In this document: positions 31,043-40,542 of the stretch, one piece after another
Numbering within the stretch: position 1 is the first letter of the stretch
Layout: every line of letters begins with the position of its first letter
NCBI RefSeq assembly: GCF_027484205.1
Contig: NZ_JAIXUB010000015.1
Location: forward strand, 310,001-374,000
Source of the DNA: Flavobacterium sp.
GTDB taxonomy: Bacteria > Bacteroidota > Bacteroidia > Flavobacteriales > Flavobacteriaceae
Reading direction: 5' to 3'
Length of the DNA stretch: 64,000 nt
The notes under the pieces: model-generated
What the model was told of the DNA's origin: nothing
The model's database searches: none
The model's input: the letters and a program-made list of their open reading frames with translations, nothing else
Position numbers and translations under genes: made by a program

Positions 31043-31984
31043 TTACATTAAAAATTTTCCACTGATGGAATTGTTGTGTTGCACCATGTGCATTACTTCT
31101 GCAAAAAGAGGTGCACAACTCACCACTTTTATTTTGTTTGATTCTTTCTTTAACGGAATAGAATCAGTAACTATTAATTCTAATAATTTAGAATTCTCAA
31201 TCTTTTCGTATGCGTCACCTGAAAGAATGGCGTGTGTACAAATTGCTCTTACACTTAATGCGCCCTTTTCAATCATTAAATCAGCTGCTTTAGCTAATGT
31301 TCCTCCTGTATCAATCATGTCATCAACAAGAATGATATTTCTTCCTTTTACATCTCCAATTAATTCCATAGAACCAATTACATTAGCTGCTTTTCTTTGC
31401 TTATAACAAATAACTACGTCTGATTCTAAAAATTTAGAATAAGCATAAGCTCTTTTTGAACCGCCCATATCTGGTGATGCGATCGTTAAATTTTCTAAAT
31501 TCAAACTTTCTACATAAGGCAAGAAAATGGTTGAAGCAAATAAATGGTCAACTGGTTTTTCAAAGAAACCTTGAATCTGATCGGCGTGTAAATCCATGGT
31601 CATGATTCTAGTTGCACCAGCAGTTTCTAGTAATTTTGCTACTAGTTTTGCTCCAATTGGAACTCTTGGCTTATCTTTTCTATCTTGTCTTGCGTATCCA
31701 AAATAAGGAATTACAGGTGTTATATGTCTTGCTGAAGCTCTTTTTGCAGCATCAATCATTAATAATAACTCCATCAAATTGTCTGCTGTTGGAAATGTAG
31801 AGCAAACAATAAAGACGCGTAATCCTCTTATAGATTCTTCAAACGAAGGTTGAAATTCTCCATCACTAAATTTTGAGAACGTTACTTTGCCTAGCGGAAT
31901 TCCATAGTTTTTAGCTATTTCTTCTGCTAAATGAACACTTTGTGAACAGGCAAATATTTTTGCTTCTGGTTCTAAATGTGACAT
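31043..31984 (-). CDS. prs: Ribose-phosphate pyrophosphokinase
   Basis: FSDGEFQPSFEESIRG, MDLHADQIQGFF, NIILVDDMIDTGGTLAKAADLM. Confidence 0.97.
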   Translation of the reverse strand: MSHLEPEAKIFACSQSVHLAEEIAKNYGIPLGKVTFSKFSDGEFQPSFEESIRGLRVFIVCSTFPTADNLMELLLMIDAAKRASARHITPVIPYFGYARQDRKDKPRVPIGAKLVAKLLETAGATRIMTMDLHADQIQGFFEKPVDHLFASTIFLPYVESLNLENLTIASPDMGGSKRAYAYSKFLESDVVICYKQRKAANVIGSMELIGDVKGRNIILVDDMIDTGGTLAKAADLMIEKGALSVRAICTHAILSGDAYEKIENSKLLELIVTDSIPLKKESNKIKVVSCAPLFAEVMHMVQHNNSISGKFLM

Positions 31985-32368
31985 TATATTTTTGTTGTTT
32001 TAATTCGAACTATTTTAATTCTAATTTGTTCTCAATTTTATAAGAGCAGAATAAATTTAAATGCCTCGAATGTAGTTAGTTAGTTGTGTGTCGTTTTAAC
32101 GAGGTGCAAATTTAGAAATAAAATCCGAGTGTGAAAGGATATTTTTAACTATTTTCTTTAAAATATGAATTAAATTTTTTTACATTTGCAACGTGTTAAA
32201 ACAAATTGATTTTTTATCAATTTTAATGCGATGAAATGACTGTTGTTATTTCTGTCTCCAAGAGCAAAAATGGTAAATATTTATTTCCCTTTTGAAGCTT
32301 AGTCTGGATGGCAAAATATTTAATTAATTTTTTCTAAAAATTAGTATTTATTAATCCATCTAAAATCT

Positions 32369-32448
32369 GCCCGGATGGCGGAATTGGTAGACGCGCTGGT
32401 CTCAAACACCTGTGGGAAACCGTGCCGGTTCGACTCCGGCTCCGGGTA
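32369..32448 (+). tRNA. tRNA-Leu (anticodon CAA)
   Basis: GCCCGGA...TCCGGGT acceptor, GAATTGGTAGACGCG D-arm, CTCAAAC anticodon loop, long variable arm, GGTTCGACTCC T-arm. Confidence 0.95.
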
Positions 32449-32451
32449 CGT

Positions 32452-32485
32452 AAAAAGCTTCTGATTTTTCAGGAGCTTTTTTTAT
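32452..32485 (+). terminator. Terminator after tRNA-Leu
   Basis: aaaagcttctga tttt tcaggagctttttttat. Confidence 0.8.
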
Positions 32486-33484
32486 TTACAAAGAATTCCT
32501 AATAATCAAACTGTTTTTATTCTCTATTTGAACTTTTTTATTTTCTAAAATCATTTCCGCAAGTTGTCTTCCCATTTCATTAAAATCTGTAGAAATGGTT
32601 GTGATTCCGTTTTCTACAACTTTTTTTAATGGTGTCTCGTTGTAGGAAATGATTCCGAAATCTATACCTAATTTTAAATTCTGAATCTTTGATTTTTCGA
32701 TGACTTTAACTAAATCTCTATCGTCTGGAATTACATAAATATCACCTCTAATAAGCGTTCTTTCTTCAAATTGATTGATGACTTCATGATTCAAATGATT
32801 GTCATTACAGAATTTTACAAAGCCAATTTTCATTCCTAATGGTTCTCGAAATCCTGGAAAAATTAATATTAACTTTTCATATTTGTCAATCAGATATTTT
32901 CCTTTTTGTAATGCATCGTATATATCTTTTACAAAATTTTGATGAATGGAAGGATAATCTTTCAAATCTGAATTTGTTTGATCTAAAATATAAACATCAT
33001 GTTTTGGAAGAGTTTTTATCAACGTAGCTGCGCCAATTAAATTCGTTGGCATGATGATGTATTTTGAATAGTTTCCGTTACTTTCATTCAGTAATTTCTT
33101 GAACATTTCAAGATTAAAATGATGGAAAAAAATATCAACTTGTGCCGTGTTATTCATCTTTTCTAAAAACGAATTATAAATATCTTCTTTAAAAATATTT
33201 AATTCATCAAAAAGTAAAAATATTCTTTGCTCAAAACTGAACTCAACACTTTTTACATAATATCCTTTCCCTAAAATGGCATAAATAATGCCACGTTTTT
33301 TAAGTTCATCATAAGCTAGTAAAACCGTATCTCTTGAAATAGAAAACTCTAAACTAACTTTGTTAACAGAAGGTAGTTTGTCATTTTTTTTCAATCGATT
33401 TTCTGAAATAGCCGCTTCAATTGAAAACACTATTTGTTTGTACTTAGGTAAATTCGAGTGATTGTCAACAGTAATAATTTTCAT
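32486..33484 (-). CDS. GntR-family transcriptional regulator with periplasmic-binding-protein-like effector domain
   Basis: N-term LPKYKQIVFSIEAAISENRLKKNDKLPSVNKVSLEFSISRDTVLLAYDELKKRGII wHTH; LacI-like C-terminal region. Confidence 0.88.
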   Translation of the reverse strand: MKIITVDNHSNLPKYKQIVFSIEAAISENRLKKNDKLPSVNKVSLEFSISRDTVLLAYDELKKRGIIYAILGKGYYVKSVEFSFEQRIFLLFDELNIFKEDIYNSFLEKMNNTAQVDIFFHHFNLEMFKKLLNESNGNYSKYIIMPTNLIGAATLIKTLPKHDVYILDQTNSDLKDYPSIHQNFVKDIYDALQKGKYLIDKYEKLILIFPGFREPLGMKIGFVKFCNDNHLNHEVINQFEERTLIRGDIYVIPDDRDLVKVIEKSKIQNLKLGIDFGIISYNETPLKKVVENGITTISTDFNEMGRQLAEMILENKKVQIENKNSLIIRNSL

Positions 33485-33497
33485 GTAAAATAAATTA

Positions 33498-33536
33498 ACT
33501 GGTGGCAATTTACACAAAAACTGGTAGGTACTGGTA
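33498..33536. promoter_or_regulatory. Candidate operator: three ACTGGT direct repeats upstream of galM / GntR gene
   Basis: ACTGGT at 33498, 33520, 33530 in the divergent intergenic region. Confidence 0.4.
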
Positions 33537-33587
33537 TGGTTTAGAAATGTATTTTTTTACTTTTGATATTGTATTAATAAAATAACG

Positions 33588-34631
33588 ATGTTAAAAATTC
33601 GTAATTCGCATTTTAAAGAACTTAAAAAAGATAAATCATTTGGTCGTTTACCAAGTGGTGAGGAAGTATTTAGTTACAATTTATCAAATAAAAATGGTCT
33701 TGAAGTTGAGGTTATTAATTATGGAGCAGTAATCACTTCAGTAAAAATTCCTATTTCAAAAAATAAAAAAGTTGATGTAGTTTTAGGGTTTGAAACTTTA
33801 GAGAATTATATTCAATCATTTAATTTACCAAATGCTCCTTATTTAGGCACCATAGTTGGACGATATGCAGGACGAATAAATAATGCTGAGTTCATTTTAA
33901 ATGAAGATAAAATAGTACTTACTAAAAATCATGGTTCTCATCAACTTCATGGTGGAATAAATGGATTTAGTAAAGCGTTATGGAATGTAAAGAATGTTAC
34001 ATCAAATGCAATTACGTTAGAATATATTAGTGCTGCTAATGAAGAAAATTTTCCAGGACAATTAACAACACAAGTTACTTATACCATTACAGAAGATAAC
34101 GAATTGAAAGTAGATATGATTGCAAAATCTACTGAAGATACCATTATAAATCTTACACAACATAGCTATTTTAACTTAGATGGACAATCTGAAGATATTG
34201 TAAATCAAGATTTATTTGTAAATTCATCCAAAACTTTAGAAACCAATATTGAAAATATTCCAACAGGTAGATTTTTTGAAGTCGCAAGAAGCCCATTCGA
34301 TTTTAATTCATCTAAAGAATGTCCAACTAAAATTGATAATACATTTGTTTTAAATGATAAGGATACTGTTTCGGTTATTCTAAAAAGTAAAAAAAATAAT
34401 TTAAGAATGTCGGTTTATACAAATCAACCCGCAATTCATATATATGTTGGAGGAAATTGTTTTAATCAAATAAAAGGAAAGGGAAATGCTAGTTATCATC
34501 CGTTAAGTGGTATCTGTTTTGAAGCACAAAACTTTCCAGATGCGCCAAATCACAAACATTTTCCTAATGCTATTTTAAAAAAAGACGAAACCTACCATCA
34601 TAAAACTATATTCAAATTTGAAAAATTATAA
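33588..34631 (+). CDS. galM: Aldose 1-epimerase (galactose mutarotase)
   Basis: YLGTIVGRYAGRINNAEFILN, HGSHQLHGGINGFSKALW, NLTQHSYFNLDG. Confidence 0.93.
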   Translation: MLKIRNSHFKELKKDKSFGRLPSGEEVFSYNLSNKNGLEVEVINYGAVITSVKIPISKNKKVDVVLGFETLENYIQSFNLPNAPYLGTIVGRYAGRINNAEFILNEDKIVLTKNHGSHQLHGGINGFSKALWNVKNVTSNAITLEYISAANEENFPGQLTTQVTYTITEDNELKVDMIAKSTEDTIINLTQHSYFNLDGQSEDIVNQDLFVNSSKTLETNIENIPTGRFFEVARSPFDFNSSKECPTKIDNTFVLNDKDTVSVILKSKKNNLRMSVYTNQPAIHIYVGGNCFNQIKGKGNASYHPLSGICFEAQNFPDAPNHKHFPNAILKKDETYHHKTIFKFEKL

Positions 34632-34634
34632 CCT

Positions 34635-35711
34635 ATGAAAAAGCTTTTTATTTTAATTTTCAGTATTTCATTAGTATCATGTTCGTCAAGTGATGATACG
34701 CAACCAACACCAAATCCAACACCAACGGATGATTTTATTCGTGCAGCAGACGTTTCCTTTTTACCCTTAATCGAAAGTGAAGGCACTATTTACAAAAAGA
34801 ATGGTGTAGCTCAAGATGCATTAACAACATTAAAAAATGCAGGTTGTAATACCATAAGAATTCGTTTATGGAAAAATCCAACTGTAAACCAATCTACTTT
34901 TAATGAGGTAAAAACATTAGCAACAAGAGCTAAAAATGCTGGATTTAAAGTTTGGCTTTCCGTTCACTATTCTGATACTTGGGCAGATCCAGCTAATCAA
35001 ACAACTCCAGCAGAATGGCAAAGTTTAAGTTTTACTGATTTAAAAACTGCAGCAGTAAATTATACGTCAACCATTTTAACAGAAATCAATCCTGATATTA
35101 TTCAAATTGGTAATGAAATCAACAGCGGATTGCTTTGGCCTCAAGGACATTTAATCAATAATGAAAGTCAGAGTTTACAATTAATTGCTGCTATAAGTGC
35201 TAAAATTAGAACTCAAAAACCTAATACAAAAATAATACTTCATTATGCAGGAATTGGAAGTGGAGCTACATGGTTTTTCAATAAAATGAGCAGTATAAAT
35301 TATGATTATATCGGATTGTCTTATTATCCAATTTGGCACGGAAAAAATCTTGCAGATGTAAATTCTTCAATTACTTCTTTAGGACAAACACACAACAAAA
35401 AAGTTATAATCGCAGAAACAGCTTATCCTTTTACATTAAGTTGGAACGATTGGACTAATAATATTGTAGGACAAAATGATCAATTGATTACAACGTATCC
35501 AGCAACTAATGAAGGTCAGAAAAATTTTGTATTAGCTATAAAAAATCTTGTAAAACAAAATTCTCATGGACTAGGTTTTTGCTATTGGGGTTCAGAATGG
35601 GTTGCTTTTAGAGGAACAGAATCAACAAATGGTTCCTCATGGGAAAATCAAGCGTTATGGGATTTCAATTACAACGCGCTTCCAGTAATGGATGCTTTTA
35701 GTCAAAATTAA
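34635..35711 (+). CDS. GH53 arabinogalactan endo-beta-1,4-galactanase, surface-type lipoprotein
   Basis: Lipobox SCSSSDDTQ; RIRLWKNP, SVHYSDTWADPANQ, IQIGNEINSGLLWP, VIIAETAYPF. Confidence 0.9.
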   Translation: MKKLFILIFSISLVSCSSSDDTQPTPNPTPTDDFIRAADVSFLPLIESEGTIYKKNGVAQDALTTLKNAGCNTIRIRLWKNPTVNQSTFNEVKTLATRAKNAGFKVWLSVHYSDTWADPANQTTPAEWQSLSFTDLKTAAVNYTSTILTEINPDIIQIGNEINSGLLWPQGHLINNESQSLQLIAAISAKIRTQKPNTKIILHYAGIGSGATWFFNKMSSINYDYIGLSYYPIWHGKNLADVNSSITSLGQTHNKKVIIAETAYPFTLSWNDWTNNIVGQNDQLITTYPATNEGQKNFVLAIKNLVKQNSHGLGFCYWGSEWVAFRGTESTNGSSWENQALWDFNYNALPVMDAFSQN

Positions 35712-35713
35712 TC

Positions 35714-36721
35714 ATGAAAAATTTATTTTATGTAGTATCAATTGCATTGATTTTGACATCATGTACTGTTTACAAAGCTGCTTTCGCAAAAGGTGCCGAT
35801 GTTGGTTGGTTACCTCAAATGGAAGCCACAGGTTATAAATTTTATGACCAAGATGGTACCGAAAAAGAATGTTTGCAACTACTTAAAGATAGAGGAATGA
35901 ATTCAATTCGTTTGCGTGTTTGGGTAAATCCAAACGATGATAAAGCAAGCGGGCATTGTAGTAAAGATGAAACTGTAGCCATGGCATTGCGTGCTCAAAA
36001 AATGGGAATGCGCATAATGATTGATTTTCATTATTCCGATTCTTGGGCTGATCCTGCAAAACAAAATAAACCTGCAGCATGGAAAAATCATTCGTTTCCT
36101 GAATTATTAAACGATGTTTACAATCATACTTTTGAAGTAATTTCTGCTTTAAAAAATGCAGGTGTAATTCCAGAATGGGTTCAAATTGGGAACGAAATTC
36201 CAGGAGGAATGCTTTGGCCCGATGGAAGCACTGATAATTGGAACCAACTGGGACAACTTTTAAACAAAGGCTATGATGCAGTGAAAGCTGTGGATAAAAA
36301 AATCAAAGTAATTGTTCACGTTGATGAAGGAAATAACAATGCAAAATTCAGAACATTCTTCGATAATGCCACAGCTCAAAAGGTAAAATATGACATCATC
36401 GGACTTTCCTATTATCCATATTGGATTAAAAAAGATTATTCAGAAACCATTGCCGATTTAGAATTCAATCTTAACGATATGGTAAATCGATACAATAAAG
36501 ATGTTATGATTGTTGAAGTTGGTGGTGAAGACGATAAAGTTCAAAACACTTATGAATTGTTAAAAGCTACCATTGAAGCAGTAAAAAGAGTTCCAAATAA
36601 AAGAGGTTTGGGAGTAATGTATTGGGAACCACAAGGCGCAAAATCATGGAGTGGTTACAGTTTAAGCGCATGGCAAGCTGACGGAAAACCATCACCAGCA
36701 TTAGATGCATTTAAAGACTAA
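35714..36721 (+). CDS. GH53 arabinogalactan endo-beta-1,4-galactanase paralogue, lipoprotein
   Basis: Lipobox LTSCTVYK; RLRVWVNPNDD, DFHYSDSWADPAKQ, VQIGNEIPGGMLWP, IVEVGGEDD. Confidence 0.9.
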   Translation: MKNLFYVVSIALILTSCTVYKAAFAKGADVGWLPQMEATGYKFYDQDGTEKECLQLLKDRGMNSIRLRVWVNPNDDKASGHCSKDETVAMALRAQKMGMRIMIDFHYSDSWADPAKQNKPAAWKNHSFPELLNDVYNHTFEVISALKNAGVIPEWVQIGNEIPGGMLWPDGSTDNWNQLGQLLNKGYDAVKAVDKKIKVIVHVDEGNNNAKFRTFFDNATAQKVKYDIIGLSYYPYWIKKDYSETIADLEFNLNDMVNRYNKDVMIVEVGGEDDKVQNTYELLKATIEAVKRVPNKRGLGVMYWEPQGAKSWSGYSLSAWQADGKPSPALDAFKD

Positions 36722-36726
36722 TTACG

Positions 36727-39126
36727 ATGAAAAAAATATACTATTTTACTCTAATTCTAATGAGTCTAAGTACAACTTTTGCTCAGAAAAAAATCAGTTT
36801 AGACGAAGATTGGAAATTTCATTTTGGAAATGCAGCCGATGTTTCCAAAGATTTCGATTATGGAAAAACAGCCTTGCTTCACAAGTCTAATGTGTATGCT
36901 ACTACTATTGTAAACCCAAAATTTGTAGATACTTCTTGGAAAAAAATCAACGTTCCACACGATTGGGTTGTCGATCTTCCTTTTGTAAAATCAGATCAAG
37001 TTGAAATGGATAGTCACGGTTACAAACCTGTTGGCGGTGCTTATCCTGAAACGAGTATTGGTTGGTATCGCAAACATTTTTCTGTCGACAAAAGAGATGA
37101 TGGAAAACGATTTGAACTTCAATTTGACGGAATTTACAGAAATGCGGAAATTTGGTTCAACGGATTTTATGTGGGAACTAATTTTAGTGGTTACATTGGC
37201 AATTCTTATGATGTTTCAGATTATTTAAATTTTGAAGGCGATAATGTCATTGTAATTCGAGTAGATGCCACACAGTATGAAGGATGGTTTTATGAAGGTG
37301 CCGGAATTTATCGTCACGTTTGGTTGAATGTTACTGATAAAGTTTTCATTCCAAAAGATGGTGTTTTTGTTCATTCAAAAGTAAACGGTAAAAATGCAAC
37401 AGTAACTGTAGAAACAGAGGTTGAAAATAAAAATCTACAATCTTCTAATGCCGTTGTTTATTCCATAATTTCGGATAGAAACGGCAAGCAAATCGGCAAA
37501 ACTTCAGAACAAAAAGTAGCTCTTTCGGTTAACGGAAAAATGATCATTAAGCAAAATTTGAATCTGAACAATGTTACGCTTTGGTCACTTGAAAATCCGT
37601 ATTTGTATAAAGTAGTTTCTGTAATAAAATCGGGAAACCAAATTCTACATCAAACAAAAACTCGTTTCGGAATTAAAACGGTTAAATTCGATGCCAAAGA
37701 AGGCTTTTTCTTAAACGGAAAAAAAATCAAAATTCAAGGAACAAATAACCATCAAGACCACGCTGGAATAGGAGGTGCATTACCAGATTTTATGCAATAT
37801 TATCGTATAAAATTACTGAAAGAAATGGGTTCCAATGCTTACAGAGCTAGTCATAACGCACCAACTCCAGAACTTCTTGAAGCATGCGATAGTTTGGGAA
37901 TGTTGGTTTTAGACGAACAACGTTTGCTAAACAGCAGTCCAGAGTATATCGACCAATTTAAAAGAATACTCAAACGAGATAGAAATCATGCTTCTGTTTT
38001 TTTATGGTCCATTGGAAATGAAGAACAAAACATTCAAGGAAACGACTACGGAAAAAGAATTGCAAAATCACTTTTAGCCATTCAAGAAGAATTAGATCCA
38101 ACTCGAACTTCAACCTATGCTGCCGATATGGCAAATGATTTCAAAGGCGTGAATGAAGTAATTCCGATTCGTGGATTTAATTATCGAGAATATGCCGTTG
38201 CCGACTATCATCGTGATCATCCCAATCAACCATTGCTTGGAACCGAAATGGGAAGTACTGTAACGACAAGAGGAATTTATGAAAAAGATGAAATTAGAGC
38301 TTACGTTCCAGATCAAGATATAACGCATCCATGGTGGGCAAGCAAAGCCGAAACTTGGTGGAAATTAGCAGCAGAAAATGACTATTGGCTTGGAGGTTTT
38401 GTTTGGACAGGATTTGATTATCGTGGTGAACCAACACCTTATAAATGGCCAAATATCAGTTCGCATTTCGGAATTTTAGATGTTTGTGGTTTCCCAAAAA
38501 ACATTTATTACTACTATAAAAGTTGGTGGACAAACGAAGATATTCTGCACATTTCACCACATTGGAATTGGCCTGAGAAAGTTGGAAAACCTATTGATGT
38601 TTGGATAAATACCAATGCTGACGATGTTGAATTATTTCTTAACGGAAAAAGTTTGGGTAAAAAAGTGATGCCAAGAAACAGCCATTTACAATGGGAAGTC
38701 AACTATGAGCCAGGAACTTTAGAAGCAGTTGCTTATAAAAACGGAAAGAAATTAACTTCAAAAGTGGAAACTACAAATTACGCTACAAAAGTTATTGCTG
38801 TGGCCGATAAATCTTCGGTTTTAGCTGATGGTAAAGATGGTGTTGTGGTGAATGTTTCCATTGTTGATGATAAAGGAAGAGAAGTTCCAAATGCAAATAA
38901 TATGGTTTATTTCAAACTAACAGGCGATGCTAAAATTATTGGTGTTGGAAATGGTGATCCAAGTTCTCATGAAACTGATAAATGTGCTGATGGTGCTTGG
39001 CAAAGAAGTGCATTCAACGGAAAATGTCAAGTGATTATTCAAGCCGGAAAAACAGTTGGAGATGTAAAATTGGAGGTAAAATCAAATGGATTGCAATCAA
39101 CAACAGTTAATTTGAGCATGAAATAA
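36727..39126 (+). CDS. Glycoside hydrolase family 2 beta-galactosidase
   Basis: NVPHDWVVDLPF, GIYRHVWLNVTD, SHNAPTPELLEACDSLGMLVLDE, WSIGNEEQN, GTEMGSTVTTRG. Confidence 0.93.
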   Translation: MKKIYYFTLILMSLSTTFAQKKISLDEDWKFHFGNAADVSKDFDYGKTALLHKSNVYATTIVNPKFVDTSWKKINVPHDWVVDLPFVKSDQVEMDSHGYKPVGGAYPETSIGWYRKHFSVDKRDDGKRFELQFDGIYRNAEIWFNGFYVGTNFSGYIGNSYDVSDYLNFEGDNVIVIRVDATQYEGWFYEGAGIYRHVWLNVTDKVFIPKDGVFVHSKVNGKNATVTVETEVENKNLQSSNAVVYSIISDRNGKQIGKTSEQKVALSVNGKMIIKQNLNLNNVTLWSLENPYLYKVVSVIKSGNQILHQTKTRFGIKTVKFDAKEGFFLNGKKIKIQGTNNHQDHAGIGGALPDFMQYYRIKLLKEMGSNAYRASHNAPTPELLEACDSLGMLVLDEQRLLNSSPEYIDQFKRILKRDRNHASVFLWSIGNEEQNIQGNDYGKRIAKSLLAIQEELDPTRTSTYAADMANDFKGVNEVIPIRGFNYREYAVADYHRDHPNQPLLGTEMGSTVTTRGIYEKDEIRAYVPDQDITHPWWASKAETWWKLAAENDYWLGGFVWTGFDYRGEPTPYKWPNISSHFGILDVCGFPKNIYYYYKSWWTNEDILHISPHWNWPEKVGKPIDVWINTNADDVELFLNGKSLGKKVMPRNSHLQWEVNYEPGTLEAVAYKNGKKLTSKVETTNYATKVIAVADKSSVLADGKDGVVVNVSIVDDKGREVPNANNMVYFKLTGDAKIIGVGNGDPSSHETDKCADGAWQRSAFNGKCQVIIQAGKTVGDVKLEVKSNGLQSTTVNLSMK

Positions 39127-39129
39127 TAA

Positions 39130-39266
39130 TTTTAACCACATAGAAACATAGAAATAAAAGTTTTAAAGAAGCTTTGCTTAAGATAGATTTCATAGCTATG
39201 TGAAAAATGAAATTTCTATTTAAATCTTGTAATCACATTGTAATCTATGTTTCTATGTGGTTAAAA
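39130..39266. repeat. Element with perfect 23-bp terminal inverted repeats, 91-nt interior
   Basis: TTTTAACCACATAGAAACATAGA (39130-39152) / TCTATGTTTCTATGTGGTTAAAA (39244-39266). Confidence 0.85.
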
Positions 39267-39324
39267 AACATAAAAAGGTTTTGGGAATAATTAATAAAAG
39301 ATACTGAAACAAGTTCAGCATAAA

Positions 39325-40494
39325 ATGAAGAAAAAATTAATACAAAATACATCGGAGCATTTTGAAAAATCCTTTCAAAATAAACCCGAGCATATTTTCC
39401 TTTCACCAGGAAGAATCAATATTATTGGTGAACATGTTGATTATAATGATGGTTTTGTTTTGCCAGCTGCAATTAATAAATACGTTTGCATCGCGATTTC
39501 ACCTAATAAAAATTCCGATTGTAAAATCATAGCCAAAGATTTAAATGAGGTTTTCGAATTTAACTTGAAAGATACTTTAGTTCCAAATCAAATCATGTGG
39601 ATTAATTACATTCTAGGAGTTTTGCAACAACTGAAAGATCAAAAGCAATTTGATAACGGATTTAATGCAGTTTTTAGTAGTTCTGTTCCTATTGGTTCCG
39701 GACTTTCATCTTCTGCTGCAGTAGAATGTGGATTTGCTTATGCCTTTAATAAAATGTTTGGTTTAGGTTTAACCAAAGAAGAAATAGCGCTTATCGGACA
39801 AAAATCTGAGCATACTTTTGTTGGAGTAAATTGTGGAATTATGGACCAATTTGCTTCTGTTTTTGGTAAGAAAGATAAAGTAATCAAACTCGATTGTAAT
39901 ACTTTAGCATACGAATATCATAAAGCAGATTTCAAAAAATATTCACTACTTTTATTGGATAGTAGTGTAAAACATACTCATTTAACATCAGGTTACAACG
40001 ATAGAAGAAACGAGGTAGAACAAGGTTTAGCCATTATAAAAAGTCATTTCCCAGAAGTAAAAACCTTTAGAAATTGTACAGAAGAAATGGTAAATGCTCT
40101 TAAAAGTGAGCTAGGAGAAATTGTTTACAAAAGATGCCATTTTGTAGTAAAAGAAATTCAACGCGTTCAAGATGCAGTTGATGCTCTAGAAAATTCAGAT
40201 TTTAATAGATTAGGAAGTTTAATGACAGAGACACATCATGGTTTATCTAAAGAATATGAAGTGAGTTGTGAGGAATTGGATTTTTTAGTCGATGCTGTAG
40301 CCAATGAAACTTCAGTTTTAGGAGCAAGAATAATGGGTGGCGGTTTTGGAGGTTGTTCTATAAACCTAGTAGAAAAAGGTTCAGAGAAGGAACTAATCGA
40401 AAAAATTTCAGCACAATATCGTTCTAAATTTGGCATTGAATTAAAATCATACAAAGTAAAAATATCCAAAGGAACATCAGAATATAAGAATTAA
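39325..40494 (+). CDS. galK: Galactokinase
   Basis: SPGRINIIGEHVDYNDGFVLPAAI, PIGSGLSSSAAVE, GARIMGGGFGGCSINLV. Confidence 0.96.
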   Translation: MKKKLIQNTSEHFEKSFQNKPEHIFLSPGRINIIGEHVDYNDGFVLPAAINKYVCIAISPNKNSDCKIIAKDLNEVFEFNLKDTLVPNQIMWINYILGVLQQLKDQKQFDNGFNAVFSSSVPIGSGLSSSAAVECGFAYAFNKMFGLGLTKEEIALIGQKSEHTFVGVNCGIMDQFASVFGKKDKVIKLDCNTLAYEYHKADFKKYSLLLLDSSVKHTHLTSGYNDRRNEVEQGLAIIKSHFPEVKTFRNCTEEMVNALKSELGEIVYKRCHFVVKEIQRVQDAVDALENSDFNRLGSLMTETHHGLSKEYEVSCEELDFLVDAVANETSVLGARIMGGGFGGCSINLVEKGSEKELIEKISAQYRSKFGIELKSYKVKISKGTSEYKN

Positions 40495-40531
40495 TTAAAC
40501 CTGACAGGTTTCTAAAACCTGTCAGGTTTAA
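40495..40531. repeat. 17-bp palindrome with CCTGACAGG core, stand-alone copy
   Basis: TTAAACCTGACAGGTTT-CTA-AAACCTGTCAGGTTTAA. Confidence 0.9.
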
Positions 40532-40542
40532 AAAATAAGACT

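Noticed and set aside
31065-31406. 113-aa ORF antisense to prs
   Set aside because: Antisense shadow ORF of a conserved gene.
31985-32368. Possible ncRNA in the 384-bp spacer between prs and tRNA-Leu (TACATTTG at 32181)
   Set aside because: Only a promoter-like word; no convincing structure or conserved element visible, and it may simply be the tRNA leader.
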